Source: Deltaproteobacteria bacterium
Lineage (GTDB): Bacteria; Desulfobacterota; Syntrophia; Syntrophales; Smithellaceae
Length of the DNA: 12,361 nucleotides
Assembly: GCA_011046295.1 (NCBI GenBank)
Contig: DSAV01000150.1
Location: 1-12,361, forward strand
Direction of reading: 5' to 3'
Part shown: positions 6,822-12,361 of the stretch, one piece after another
Layout of the letters: the number at the start of each line of letters is the position of its first letter
Position numbering within the stretch: the stretch's first letter is position 1
Made by a program: the position numbers and the translations under genes
Notes under the pieces: generated by a model
What the model was told of the DNA's origin: nothing
Database searches by the model: none
Seen by the model: the letters and a program-made list of their open reading frames with translations, nothing else

Positions 6822-7331
6822 ATAGTTAAAAATTTAAGAGCCAACCGGGAAATAAGGTCAGCAAATGTCAGACTGATAGGTCTCGAAGGTGAACAATTGG
6901 GAATAATATCTTTGCAGGAAGCCCTGGAACACGCGGAAAAAGCAGGAATGGATCTGGTTGAGGTCTCGCCCAACGCTGATCCTCCGGTTTGCAAAGTTAT
7001 GGATTACGGAAAATATCGATACAAACAGAGCAAAAAACTGCATGACGCAAAAAAAAGCCAGACGGTTATCCATGTAAAGGAAATAAGATTAAGGCCGAAA
7101 ACAGAAGAACATGATATTCAGGTAAAGATTAGACATATCAAGAAGTTTTTGGATAATCACGATAAGGTCAAAATATCGATGCTGTTCAGGGGTAGGGAAA
7201 TAGCCTTTACGGCAATCGGCCGAAAACTGATGGAAAATATAAAAGAACAGATATCCGAAAACTGTATTATCGATCAGGAACCGCGTATGGAAGGGAGAAA
7301 CCTGGTAATGATTGTTTCTCCTAGAAAATAA
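6822..7331 (+). CDS. infC: Translation initiation factor IF-3, with AUA start
   Basis: IF-3 binds the 30S subunit, blocks premature 50S joining and rejects non-canonical start codons. Family hallmarks: NREIRSANVRLIGLEGEQLG at 8-27, DLVEVSPNADPPVCKVMDYG in the middle of the N-domain, then the linker and a C-domain with VKEIRLRP, FRGRE and the ending EGRNLVMIVSPRK. The frame has no ATG or GTG near its beginning. The first downstream candidate, TTG 6897, would remove 25 conserved residues. A textbook Shine-Dalgarno, GGAGGTGA 6811-6818, sits 6 bases (from GGAGG) before ATA 6822, and an in-frame stop at 6816 prevents a start further up. ATA is therefore the likely start, giving 169 residues. Rare starts (often AUU) are a known autoregulatory feature of infC. 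The gene follows thrS by 39 bases. Confidence 0.93.
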   Translation: MVKNLRANREIRSANVRLIGLEGEQLGIISLQEALEHAEKAGMDLVEVSPNADPPVCKVMDYGKYRYKQSKKLHDAKKSQTVIHVKEIRLRPKTEEHDIQVKIRHIKKFLDNHDKVKISMLFRGREIAFTAIGRKLMENIKEQISENCIIDQEPRMEGRNLVMIVSPRK

Positions 7332-7355
7332 AATTACTTAAAGACGGGAGATTAG

Positions 7356-7552
7356 ATGCCTAAATTAAAAACACACAGGGGAGCTGCTAAGCGTTTTTCT
7401 CTAACATCAAAAGGGAAAATTAAGAGGAGCAAGGCTTACGCCAGTCATATCCTGACCAAAAAACGACAAAAAGAAAGAGAAATTTACGAAAATCCACGCT
7501 CGTCAACTCAACAAATCATAAGGAGATTAAGAGACTGATTCCTTACATGTAG
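7356..7552 (+). CDS. rpmI: Ribosomal protein L35 (bL35), frame broken by a one-base deletion
   Basis: A small basic protein of the large ribosomal subunit. Residues 1-36, MPKLKTHRGAAKRFSLTSKG and on to SHILTKK, are typical bL35. After the six-A run 7458-7463 the frame leaves the family and ends early at TGA 7536-7538, giving 60 residues with an un-L35-like tail. In the neighbouring frame the sequence reads TTKRKRNLRKSTLV and ends KRLIPYM at TAG 7550-7552, a correct L35 C-terminus. Adding one A to the run yields a 65-residue protein of standard length. A GGGAG site lies before ATG 7356. A homopolymer sequencing or assembly error is most likely; a genuine mutation or slippage on A6 is possible. 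It lies in the usual infC-rpmI-rplT order. Confidence 0.93.
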
Positions 7553-7598
7553 GGTTTAGGATTTGCGTGATATTTAGTTGTAAAGAGGAGATTGCAAA

Positions 7599-7958
7599 AT
7601 GTCGAGGGTGAAAAGGGGCGTTATTGCCCGCAAGAAAAGAAAAAAAGTTTTAAAAATGGCCAAGGGTTTTTTCGGTGCGCGAAGCCGCTTGTTCAGAACG
7701 GCAACAGAAGCCGTCAACAAGGCTATGTCATATGCCTACCGTGACCGACGGGCAAGAAAAAGAGACTTTCGCAAACTATGGATTGCCCGTATTAACGCAG
7801 CTGCGCGTTTGCATGATATTTCCTACAGCCGTCTTGTAGATGGCATGAAAAAAGAGGGTATCGAACTGGACCGTAAAATATTAGCTGATTTAGCCGTTCA
7901 CGATCCGGACAGCTTTGCCGCAATTGTGCATACGCTAAAAGGTGAGCAAGCCGCATGA
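7599..7958 (+). CDS. rplT: Ribosomal protein L20 (bL20)
   Basis: An early-assembling 23S rRNA-binding protein of the large subunit, and in E. coli the translational repressor of rpmI-rplT. The 119-residue product has the full bL20 sequence: RVKRGVIARKKRKKVLKMAK, then GFFGARSRLFRTA, AYRDRRARKRDFRKLWIARI and the globular C-domain with YSRLVDGMKKEGIELDRK, ending slightly Ala-rich. Lysines and arginines dominate the N-terminal extension that threads into rRNA. GAGGAG 11 bases before ATG is the ribosome site. The stop TGA overlaps the pheS start in ATGA, indicating translational coupling. No L20-binding pseudoknot was identified, though I could not fold the leader. Confidence 0.98.
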   Translation: MSRVKRGVIARKKRKKVLKMAKGFFGARSRLFRTATEAVNKAMSYAYRDRRARKRDFRKLWIARINAAARLHDISYSRLVDGMKKEGIELDRKILADLAVHDPDSFAAIVHTLKGEQAA

Positions 7959-8971
7959 TTGAAGACCTTCAGGAACTAGAAGATAAAGCTATCGCCGAAC
8001 TTCAGGAAGCACAGACGGAAGATCAAATATTATCTATTCGGACAAAATATCTGGGAAGAAAAGGACTCTTAACCGGCCTTTTACGAAATATTTCTCAGGT
8101 GCCCGATGCCCAGAAACCTCTTTTTGGGAAACGCTGCAACGAAGTTAAAGAGCTTCTTAGCGCCAGAATTGAAGAAAAATTATTATATCAATTTCAGCAA
8201 AAAAAAGAAGATGCTCTTATCAAAGAAAAAATTGACGTTACTTTGCCGGGAAGGGCGGTCAAATACGGGCGTATTCATCCGGTTGTGCAGGTGAATATGG
8301 AAATCTGCTCCATTCTGGCTTCTTATGGTTTTTCTGTTGTTGAGGGGCCTGAAGTGGAACTGGATTATTACAATTTTGAAGCTCTTAATATACCAAAAGA
8401 TCATCCCGCCCGCGATATGCAAGACACTTTTTATATTGAAGAGGGCATCGTTCTTCGCACTCATACTTCACCGGTTCAGGTACGGGTAATGGAGAAAATC
8501 AAGCCACCTGTGCGCATATTGTCCCCCGGAAAAGTATACCGCCGCGATTCCGACATTTCCCATACACCGATGTTTCATCAGATAGAAGGACTTTTGGTTG
8601 AGGAGAGAGTAACTTTTGGAGATTTAAAAGGAATTCTTACCGCTTTTCTCAAAAAAGTATTTGGCGACGATACGAAGTTGCGGTTCCGCCCGAGTTTTTT
8701 CCCTTTTACCGAACCATCCGCAGAAGTGGATATTATATGCGTTATGTGTAAAGGAAAAGGCTGCCGTGTTTGTTCGCACAGTGGATGGTTGGAAATTTTG
8801 GGAGCGGGAATGGTTGATCCCGAAGTATTCAAATTCGTCGATTATGATTACGAAAAATACAATGGGTTTGCATTTGGCCTTGGTCTGGAACGAATCGCCA
8901 TGCTTAAATATGGTATTTCAGATATACGTTTGTTTTTTGAAAATGACAACAGATTCCTCAAACAATTTTAG
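7955..8971 (+). CDS. pheS: Phenylalanyl-tRNA synthetase alpha subunit
   Basis: The catalytic subunit of the (alpha-beta)2 class II synthetase that attaches phenylalanine to tRNA-Phe. The 338 residues comprise an N-terminal coiled-coil arm (about 1-90) that contacts tRNA and the aminoacylation core. Motif 1 surrounds VEGPEVELDYYNFEALN (129-145), motif 2 is KVYRRDSDISHTPMFHQIEG (193-212), and motif 3 is GFAFGLGLERIAMLKYG (304-320), with A306 in the phenylalanine pocket. FRPSFFPFTEPSAEVD is intact. Four cysteines, C262, C265, C270 and C273, form a CX2C-X4-CX2C pair of knuckles that may bind metal. The ATG overlaps the rplT stop (ATGA), with GGTGAG about 9 bases upstream. The end FFENDNRFLKQF is standard. 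Confidence 0.98.
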   Translation: MIEDLQELEDKAIAELQEAQTEDQILSIRTKYLGRKGLLTGLLRNISQVPDAQKPLFGKRCNEVKELLSARIEEKLLYQFQQKKEDALIKEKIDVTLPGRAVKYGRIHPVVQVNMEICSILASYGFSVVEGPEVELDYYNFEALNIPKDHPARDMQDTFYIEEGIVLRTHTSPVQVRVMEKIKPPVRILSPGKVYRRDSDISHTPMFHQIEGLLVEERVTFGDLKGILTAFLKKVFGDDTKLRFRPSFFPFTEPSAEVDIICVMCKGKGCRVCSHSGWLEILGAGMVDPEVFKFVDYDYEKYNGFAFGLGLERIAMLKYGISDIRLFFENDNRFLKQF

Positions 8972-8985
8972 GAGCAACCGCTGTT

Positions 8986-11397
8986 ATGCTGGTCAGTCTT
9001 AAGTGGCTAAAAGATTATGTAGATATAAGCTTAACTCCTGAAGAGCTTGCCGATAAACTGACAATGTCCGGTCTTGAAGTCGAAGAAGTAAAAAAAGTTT
9101 TGCCGCGATTTACCGGCGTAATTGTTGCCAATATTTTATCTGTTAAACCCCACCCCAATGCCGATAAGCTATCTTTATGTCAAGTAAGCGACGGTAAAAA
9201 TAGATATCAAGTTGTCTGCGGGGCAAAAAATATCGCCAGGGGGGATATCGTTCCATTTGCGCGCGTGGGGGCGACAATTCCTGGAGATTACACAATCAAA
9301 TCTTCACTCCTGCGTGGAGAAAAATCCGATGGAATGCTTTGTTCCGAAGTTGAACTGGATATTGGCGAAGATGCCTCCGGGATTATGCAACTGCCTGCAA
9401 ATTTAAAACCTGGACAAAAACTGGAAAAAGCCCTTGACTTGGAAGACACAGTTTTTGATATAGGAATAACTCCAAATCGTTCAGATTGTCTGAGCATGAT
9501 AGGTGTTGCCCGCGAAGTAGCCGCGCTCACGGGTAAAAAAATAAAAATGCCGAAAGTCAGAGTTGTAGAGGGCTCTGAAAATATAAAATCGCTAACTTCA
9601 ATAAAAATAATGGATGCTGAATTATGCCCGCGTTATTCGGCAAGAATGATAAAAAACATTAAAGTAGGACAATCTCCTTCATGGATTAAAAACAGGTTAG
9701 AAGCGGCAGGAATTCGCAGCATAAATAATGTTGTCGATGTAACAAATTTTGTCATGCTGGAAACGGGACAGCCCCTGCACGCATTTGATTTCCGCTTTTT
9801 GGAAAAAAGAAAGATTATAGTAAGAAAATCAAAAAAGGACGAAGAATTTGTTTCTCTTGACGGAAAAAGCCGCAAACTTGCACAAAATATTTTGTTGATA
9901 TGCGATGGAGTCAAACCTGTGGCCATAGGCGGAATTATGGGTGGATTGAACTCTGAAGTAAAAGAAGACACAAAAGATATTTTACTCGAAAGCGCTTATT
10001 TTAATCCGGTTTCCATTAGGCGCTCGTCGCGAATACTGCAAATGCCCACCGATGCCGCTTTTCGTTTTGAAAGAGGTATTGATCCGGAAGGAGTTATCAG
10101 GGCTCTCAACAGAGCGGCGCAACTGATTGCCGAAGTATCCGGTGGAAATATCTGCAAAAACTATATTGATGAATACCCAAGAAAAATTCCATCTATAAAG
10201 AATATTAAGCTTAGATATGAAAGATTACAGGAAGTAACAGGAACCAAAATAAGTCCTAGAGATATACAAAAAATATTAAGAAGCATAGAAATGGAAATCA
10301 GCAGGACCCAGAAAGGCTTCTGCCTTGTCACTCCGCCAACTTTTCGCGTTGATATAACAAGAGAAATAGATTTAATAGAAGAAGTCATAAGGTTATATGG
10401 TTATGATAAAGTCCCTTCGACTATTCCTAAATTTTCGTCAACGGAAGTTAAAGAAAACCCGCTTTTAAAATATCAGTCAAGAATAAGAAACATAATGAAT
10501 GGTTTTGGTTACACCGAAACAATTAATTACAGTTTCATCCCTCAGGGGGCGATGGATTATCTTCTTTTGGAAAAAAATGATGAACGGCGAAAATTTGTAC
10601 GCTTAAGCAATCCGCTGACCGAGGATCAATCGGTAATGCGTCCGACAATGATTTTCAGCATGTTGGATACACTGAAGAAAAATATCAATAACGGTTCTCC
10701 CGATTTGAAAATATTCGAAATAGGGAGAGTTTTTATCAGCACTAAAGAAGGCAAGCTTCCTGAGGAAAGAAATATGCTGGCGGGACTTTTGGCTGGCGCA
10801 CGGTCCGACGATTTATGGAGCTCAAAATATAAATCGGATTTTTTTGATATGAAAGGGTGCATTGAAAACATCTTTTTAGATTTGAATGTGAAAAAAATTC
10901 AATATCGTTCTGCAAATTATGAAACTTTCTTACATCCTGGAAAATCTTGTGCTATTTTTATAAATGACAAAAAAATTGGTTTTATGGGAGGGATTGCGCC
11001 TGAAGTCCTCGAAAAAATAGATTTAAAGAGCGACCCTTATGTATTTGAAATTAATTTAGATATTCTATCGGGCTTTGCAGATAATACACCTGTATATAGA
11101 GAAATATCTAAGTATCCGGCGGTAAACAGAGATGTCGCTTTTATCATATCCCAAGAAATAGAAGCCGCTTACATGCTGAATATTGCTTCGTCGGAAAAAG
11201 AAGAATTGCTTGAAAATGTGGTGATTTTTGATATATACCAAGGTAAGGGCATATTGGAAGGAAGCAAGAGCTTGGGTTTGAGGTTTTCTTACCGTGCTCA
11301 TGACCGGACACTTACAGATATTGAGGTCAATGAAGTTCACGATAGGATATTGCGTAATATTATCAATGTAACAAATGCAAAAATCAGAGGCGAATAA
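8986..11397 (+). CDS. pheT: Phenylalanyl-tRNA synthetase beta subunit
   Basis: The tRNA-binding and editing partner of PheS; it hydrolyses Tyr-tRNA-Phe. At 803 residues it is full length. Domains in order: N-terminal MLVSLKWLKDYVDI, an OB-type tRNA-binding domain (about 40-150, with KPHPNADKLSLCQVSDG), the B3/4 editing domain (about 210-390, with NVVDVTNFVMLETGQPLHAFD), B5 (about 405-475), the catalytic-like core, and the C-terminal FDX-ACB domain (about 708-801, with KYPAVNRDVAFII and FRLSYRAHDRTLT-like FSYRAHDRTLTDIEV). It starts 14 bases after pheS; AGGAG 8970-8974 overlaps the pheS stop. No frame break is apparent. Confidence 0.97.
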   Translation: MLVSLKWLKDYVDISLTPEELADKLTMSGLEVEEVKKVLPRFTGVIVANILSVKPHPNADKLSLCQVSDGKNRYQVVCGAKNIARGDIVPFARVGATIPGDYTIKSSLLRGEKSDGMLCSEVELDIGEDASGIMQLPANLKPGQKLEKALDLEDTVFDIGITPNRSDCLSMIGVAREVAALTGKKIKMPKVRVVEGSENIKSLTSIKIMDAELCPRYSARMIKNIKVGQSPSWIKNRLEAAGIRSINNVVDVTNFVMLETGQPLHAFDFRFLEKRKIIVRKSKKDEEFVSLDGKSRKLAQNILLICDGVKPVAIGGIMGGLNSEVKEDTKDILLESAYFNPVSIRRSSRILQMPTDAAFRFERGIDPEGVIRALNRAAQLIAEVSGGNICKNYIDEYPRKIPSIKNIKLRYERLQEVTGTKISPRDIQKILRSIEMEISRTQKGFCLVTPPTFRVDITREIDLIEEVIRLYGYDKVPSTIPKFSSTEVKENPLLKYQSRIRNIMNGFGYTETINYSFIPQGAMDYLLLEKNDERRKFVRLSNPLTEDQSVMRPTMIFSMLDTLKKNINNGSPDLKIFEIGRVFISTKEGKLPEERNMLAGLLAGARSDDLWSSKYKSDFFDMKGCIENIFLDLNVKKIQYRSANYETFLHPGKSCAIFINDKKIGFMGGIAPEVLEKIDLKSDPYVFEINLDILSGFADNTPVYREISKYPAVNRDVAFIISQEIEAAYMLNIASSEKEELLENVVIFDIYQGKGILEGSKSLGLRFSYRAHDRTLTDIEVNEVHDRILRNIINVTNAKIRGE

Positions 11398-11426
11398 GCA
11401 GGCAAATTTAAAACGGAGGGATAAAA

Positions 11427-11699
11427 ATGACGAAAATAGATATTATTCAAAATGTTTACGAAAAACTTGGTTTCTCCAAGAAAGATTCTGCCGAAATTGT
11501 TGAAACTATTTTTGAACTTATGAAGGATAAACTTTCGCAAGGTGAAAAAGTAAAAATATCCGGTTTCGGTAATTTTGTCGTAAAAGAGAAAAGATCTCGT
11601 CGTGGGCGCAATCCTCAGACCGGAGAAGAAATTTCTATTACCGCACGCAGGGTCTTGACTTTCAAATCCTCTCAGGTATTGCGCAAAGCTCTCAATTAA
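11427..11699 (+). CDS. ihfA: Integration host factor alpha subunit
   Basis: A DNA-bending protein that pairs with IHF-beta (not in this window) and shapes DNA for recombination, replication and sigma-54 promoter control. The 90 residues show the complete HU/IHF fold: helices 1-40, KVKISGFGNFVVKEKRSRRG, then the beta-arm motif GRNPQTGEEI, whose P63 is the intercalating proline, and the ending ITARRVLTFKSSQVLRKALN. The alpha identity comes from both the N-terminal MTKIDIIQNVYEKLGFSKKD and from its place directly after pheT, as in gammaproteobacteria. GGAGGG sits about 8 bases upstream of ATG. A homodimeric HU-like role is less likely. Confidence 0.92.
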   Translation: MTKIDIIQNVYEKLGFSKKDSAEIVETIFELMKDKLSQGEKVKISGFGNFVVKEKRSRRGRNPQTGEEISITARRVLTFKSSQVLRKALN

Positions 11700-11731
11700 T
11701 TGTAATAGAACATCCGCGGCAAATACGTATA

Positions 11732-11775
11732 ATAAACTCTTTGAAACAACGGTCGAAGTGTTTCAAGGAGTTTGT
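11732..11775 (+). terminator. Long hairpin after ihfA, probable operon terminator
   Basis: AAACTCTTTGAAACA 11734-11748 pairs with TGTTTCAAGGAGTTT 11759-11773 over 15 positions, with one T-G wobble and a 10-base loop. The stem can extend to 11732 and 11775 with one further wobble. Downstream DNA is T-rich (TTTGTATTTCATATTT) but lacks an uninterrupted T-run, so termination is likely rather than certain. It separates the translation operon from the MerR-type gene. A TATAAT (11728-11733) overlaps its left foot without a good -35. Confidence 0.55.
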
Positions 11776-11785
11776 ATTTCATATT

Positions 11786-11791
11786 TATAAT
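11786..11791 (+). promoter_or_regulatory. Candidate -10 box upstream of the MerR-type gene
   Basis: A perfect TATAAT lies 50 bases before ATG 11842 and just after the ihfA hairpin. No convincing -35 is placed 16-18 bases upstream. Because the region is very AT-rich, the match could be chance. Confidence 0.3.
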
Positions 11792-11841
11792 AAAAGCGTT
11801 TTATATGGCACACAATATGTTTTCCGTAGGGATAAATTAAT

Positions 11842-12180
11842 ATGGAAACAATAATTCCCGACAAGGCATATTTTCGTATAGGTGAAGTCAGCAAATTACT
11901 TAATGTCGAACCTTATGTCATCCGTTACTGGGAAACAGAGTTCAAAACGATAAAACCTGTGCGTACAAGAACCTCACAGCGTTTATATAGAAAGAAAGAT
12001 GTGCAGGAATTATTGATAATAAAACAATTACTTTATTCACATCGTTTTACTATCGATGGAGCAAAAAAACAGCTTTATAAAGCCCGCAATGATAATAATT
12101 CCGAAAAAACAAGCCCTGATAAGGAAAAGCTAACGCGCGTAAAAGAAGAATTGCTCCAAATTCGTCAAATGATAAGTTAA
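11842..12180 (+). CDS. MerR-family transcriptional regulator
   Basis: A 112-residue DNA-binding protein. Residues 10-78 form the MerR winged helix-turn-helix: YFRIGEVSKLLNVEPYVIRY (10-29), W30-E31, then TSQRLYRKKDVQELLIIKQL, the conserved helix-wing pattern of the family. The remainder (about 80-112) is charged and ends in a short predicted coiled coil for dimerisation. There is no room for a ligand-binding domain, and no metal-binding cysteines are present, so it is unlike MerR or CueR sensors. It resembles the short MlrA/RacA-like regulators often found after ihfA in Desulfobacterota; that placement is from general familiarity. The ribosome site before ATG is weak (TAGGGATAAATTAAT). It has its own terminator. 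Confidence 0.9.
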   Translation: METIIPDKAYFRIGEVSKLLNVEPYVIRYWETEFKTIKPVRTRTSQRLYRKKDVQELLIIKQLLYSHRFTIDGAKKQLYKARNDNNSEKTSPDKEKLTRVKEELLQIRQMIS

Positions 12181-12211
12181 AAACTGGTGGTGTACCCCTC
12201 CCGGTTTTTTT
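12180..12211 (+). terminator. Intrinsic terminator of the MerR-type gene
   Basis: AAAACTGG 12180-12187 pairs with CCGGTTTT 12201-12208 (8 bp, one T-G wobble), and the T-run continues to 12211. The stem begins on the last base of the TAA stop. Some further pairing is possible between GG 12189-12190 and CC 12197-12198 in the loop. Confidence 0.75.
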
Positions 12212-12216
12212 CTTCG

Positions 12217-12236
12217 TGATAATATTGAAATTATCA
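12217..12236. repeat. Short inverted repeat TGATAAT-6-ATTATCA
   Basis: TGATAAT 12217-12223 and ATTATCA 12230-12236 are perfect 7-base inverted arms around ATTGAA. It could be an operator or a small hairpin near the end of a minus-strand gene. In such AT-rich DNA, chance is a real alternative. Confidence 0.3.
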
Positions 12237-12287
12237 ATCAATTTTAACAGTAAATAATTTTATATAGGCAAAGGCAATTATTTTTTT

Positions 12288-12361
12288 TCATTTACTTACT
12301 TCTTTTTTGACCTTTTTGAAGCCTTCAGCGGATTTATTTTTTGCGTAACGCCGTTTATTTC
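12288..12361 (-). CDS. Possible C-terminal end of a minus-strand gene, cut by the window edge
   Basis: Reading leftwards from the right edge, two frames stay open to plausible Lys-rich ends. One reads RRYAKNKSAEGFKKVKKEVSK and stops at TGA 12290-12288. The other reads GVTQKINPLKASKRSKKK and stops at TAA 12298-12296. Basic tails of this kind are common at protein ends, but both are short and the DNA is biased to A/T, which inflates lysine codons. No family can be named. If real, it converges on the MerR-type gene, and the 80-base stretch between them would be the shared terminator region. Confidence 0.25.
   Translation of the reverse strand, partial: NKRRYAKNKSAEGFKKVKKEVSK

Noticed and set aside
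6897..7331. TTG 6897 as the start of infC
   Set aside because: It removes the first 25 residues of a conserved domain and lacks a ribosome site; ATA 6822 has both.
7458..7470. Programmed -1 frameshifting in rpmI
   Set aside because: The A6 run could slip, but L35 is encoded in one frame across bacteria and a second homopolymer defect occurs in the same window, so sequence error is simpler.
8106..8294. Plus-strand open frame inside pheS
   Set aside because: It overlaps a complete, well-conserved synthetase gene in another frame and shows no family pattern; its Lys/Phe/Leu-rich sequence reflects base bias.
1..12361. CRISPR array, toxin-antitoxin pair, restriction or phage-defence system
   Set aside because: No direct-repeat array and no nuclease, methyltransferase or toxin motifs were seen; the region is mostly housekeeping.

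Overview
The window is about 12.4 kb of AT-leaning bacterial DNA, dense and almost entirely on the plus strand. Its core is the conserved translation cluster thrS-infC-rpmI-rplT-pheS-pheT-ihfA followed by a MerR-type regulator. That order, the protein sequences, the GAF-cyclase and the secreted-protein/lipoprotein pair suggest a Desulfobacterota (former Deltaproteobacteria) genome, perhaps Syntrophales such as Smithella or Syntrophus. The lineage is my inference from sequence impressions, not a search result.

Layout. Bases 1-86 hold a short C-terminal protein tail resembling a DDE transposase. It is followed at once by a GAF-GAF-class III nucleotide cyclase gene that seems to lack its N-terminus and is broken by a frameshift near base 1400. 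A flavodoxin-fold protein with a four-cysteine cluster follows 6 bases later. Next comes a set of envelope or cell-organisation genes: a small acidic protein with a PopZ-like C-terminal helix, a secreted protein with a FlgT-N-like domain, a GNA1162-like lipoprotein, and the phospholipid synthase pgsA. A tRNA-Val(GAC) gene with its own promoter and a strong intrinsic terminator separates this block from the translation operon.

The translation operon (about 4.83-11.7 kb) encodes threonyl-tRNA synthetase, IF-3, ribosomal proteins L35 and L20, both phenylalanyl-tRNA synthetase subunits and IHF-alpha. Three points stand out. thrS sits directly under a perfect extended -10 promoter, so its mRNA may be leaderless. 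infC has no ordinary start codon and most likely begins at AUA behind an ideal Shine-Dalgarno. rpmI is split by a missing A in an A-run; restoring one base gives a complete 65-residue L35. A long hairpin follows ihfA. The MerR-type gene ends in its own intrinsic terminator, and the last 150 bases may hold the tail of a minus-strand gene.

Two genes, the cyclase and rpmI, are each repaired by adding one base to a homopolymer. Because L35 is normally indispensable, sequencing or assembly error is the simplest explanation for rpmI. No new defence system or other large undescribed system was recognised. The most interesting signals are in translation initiation, at thrS and infC.
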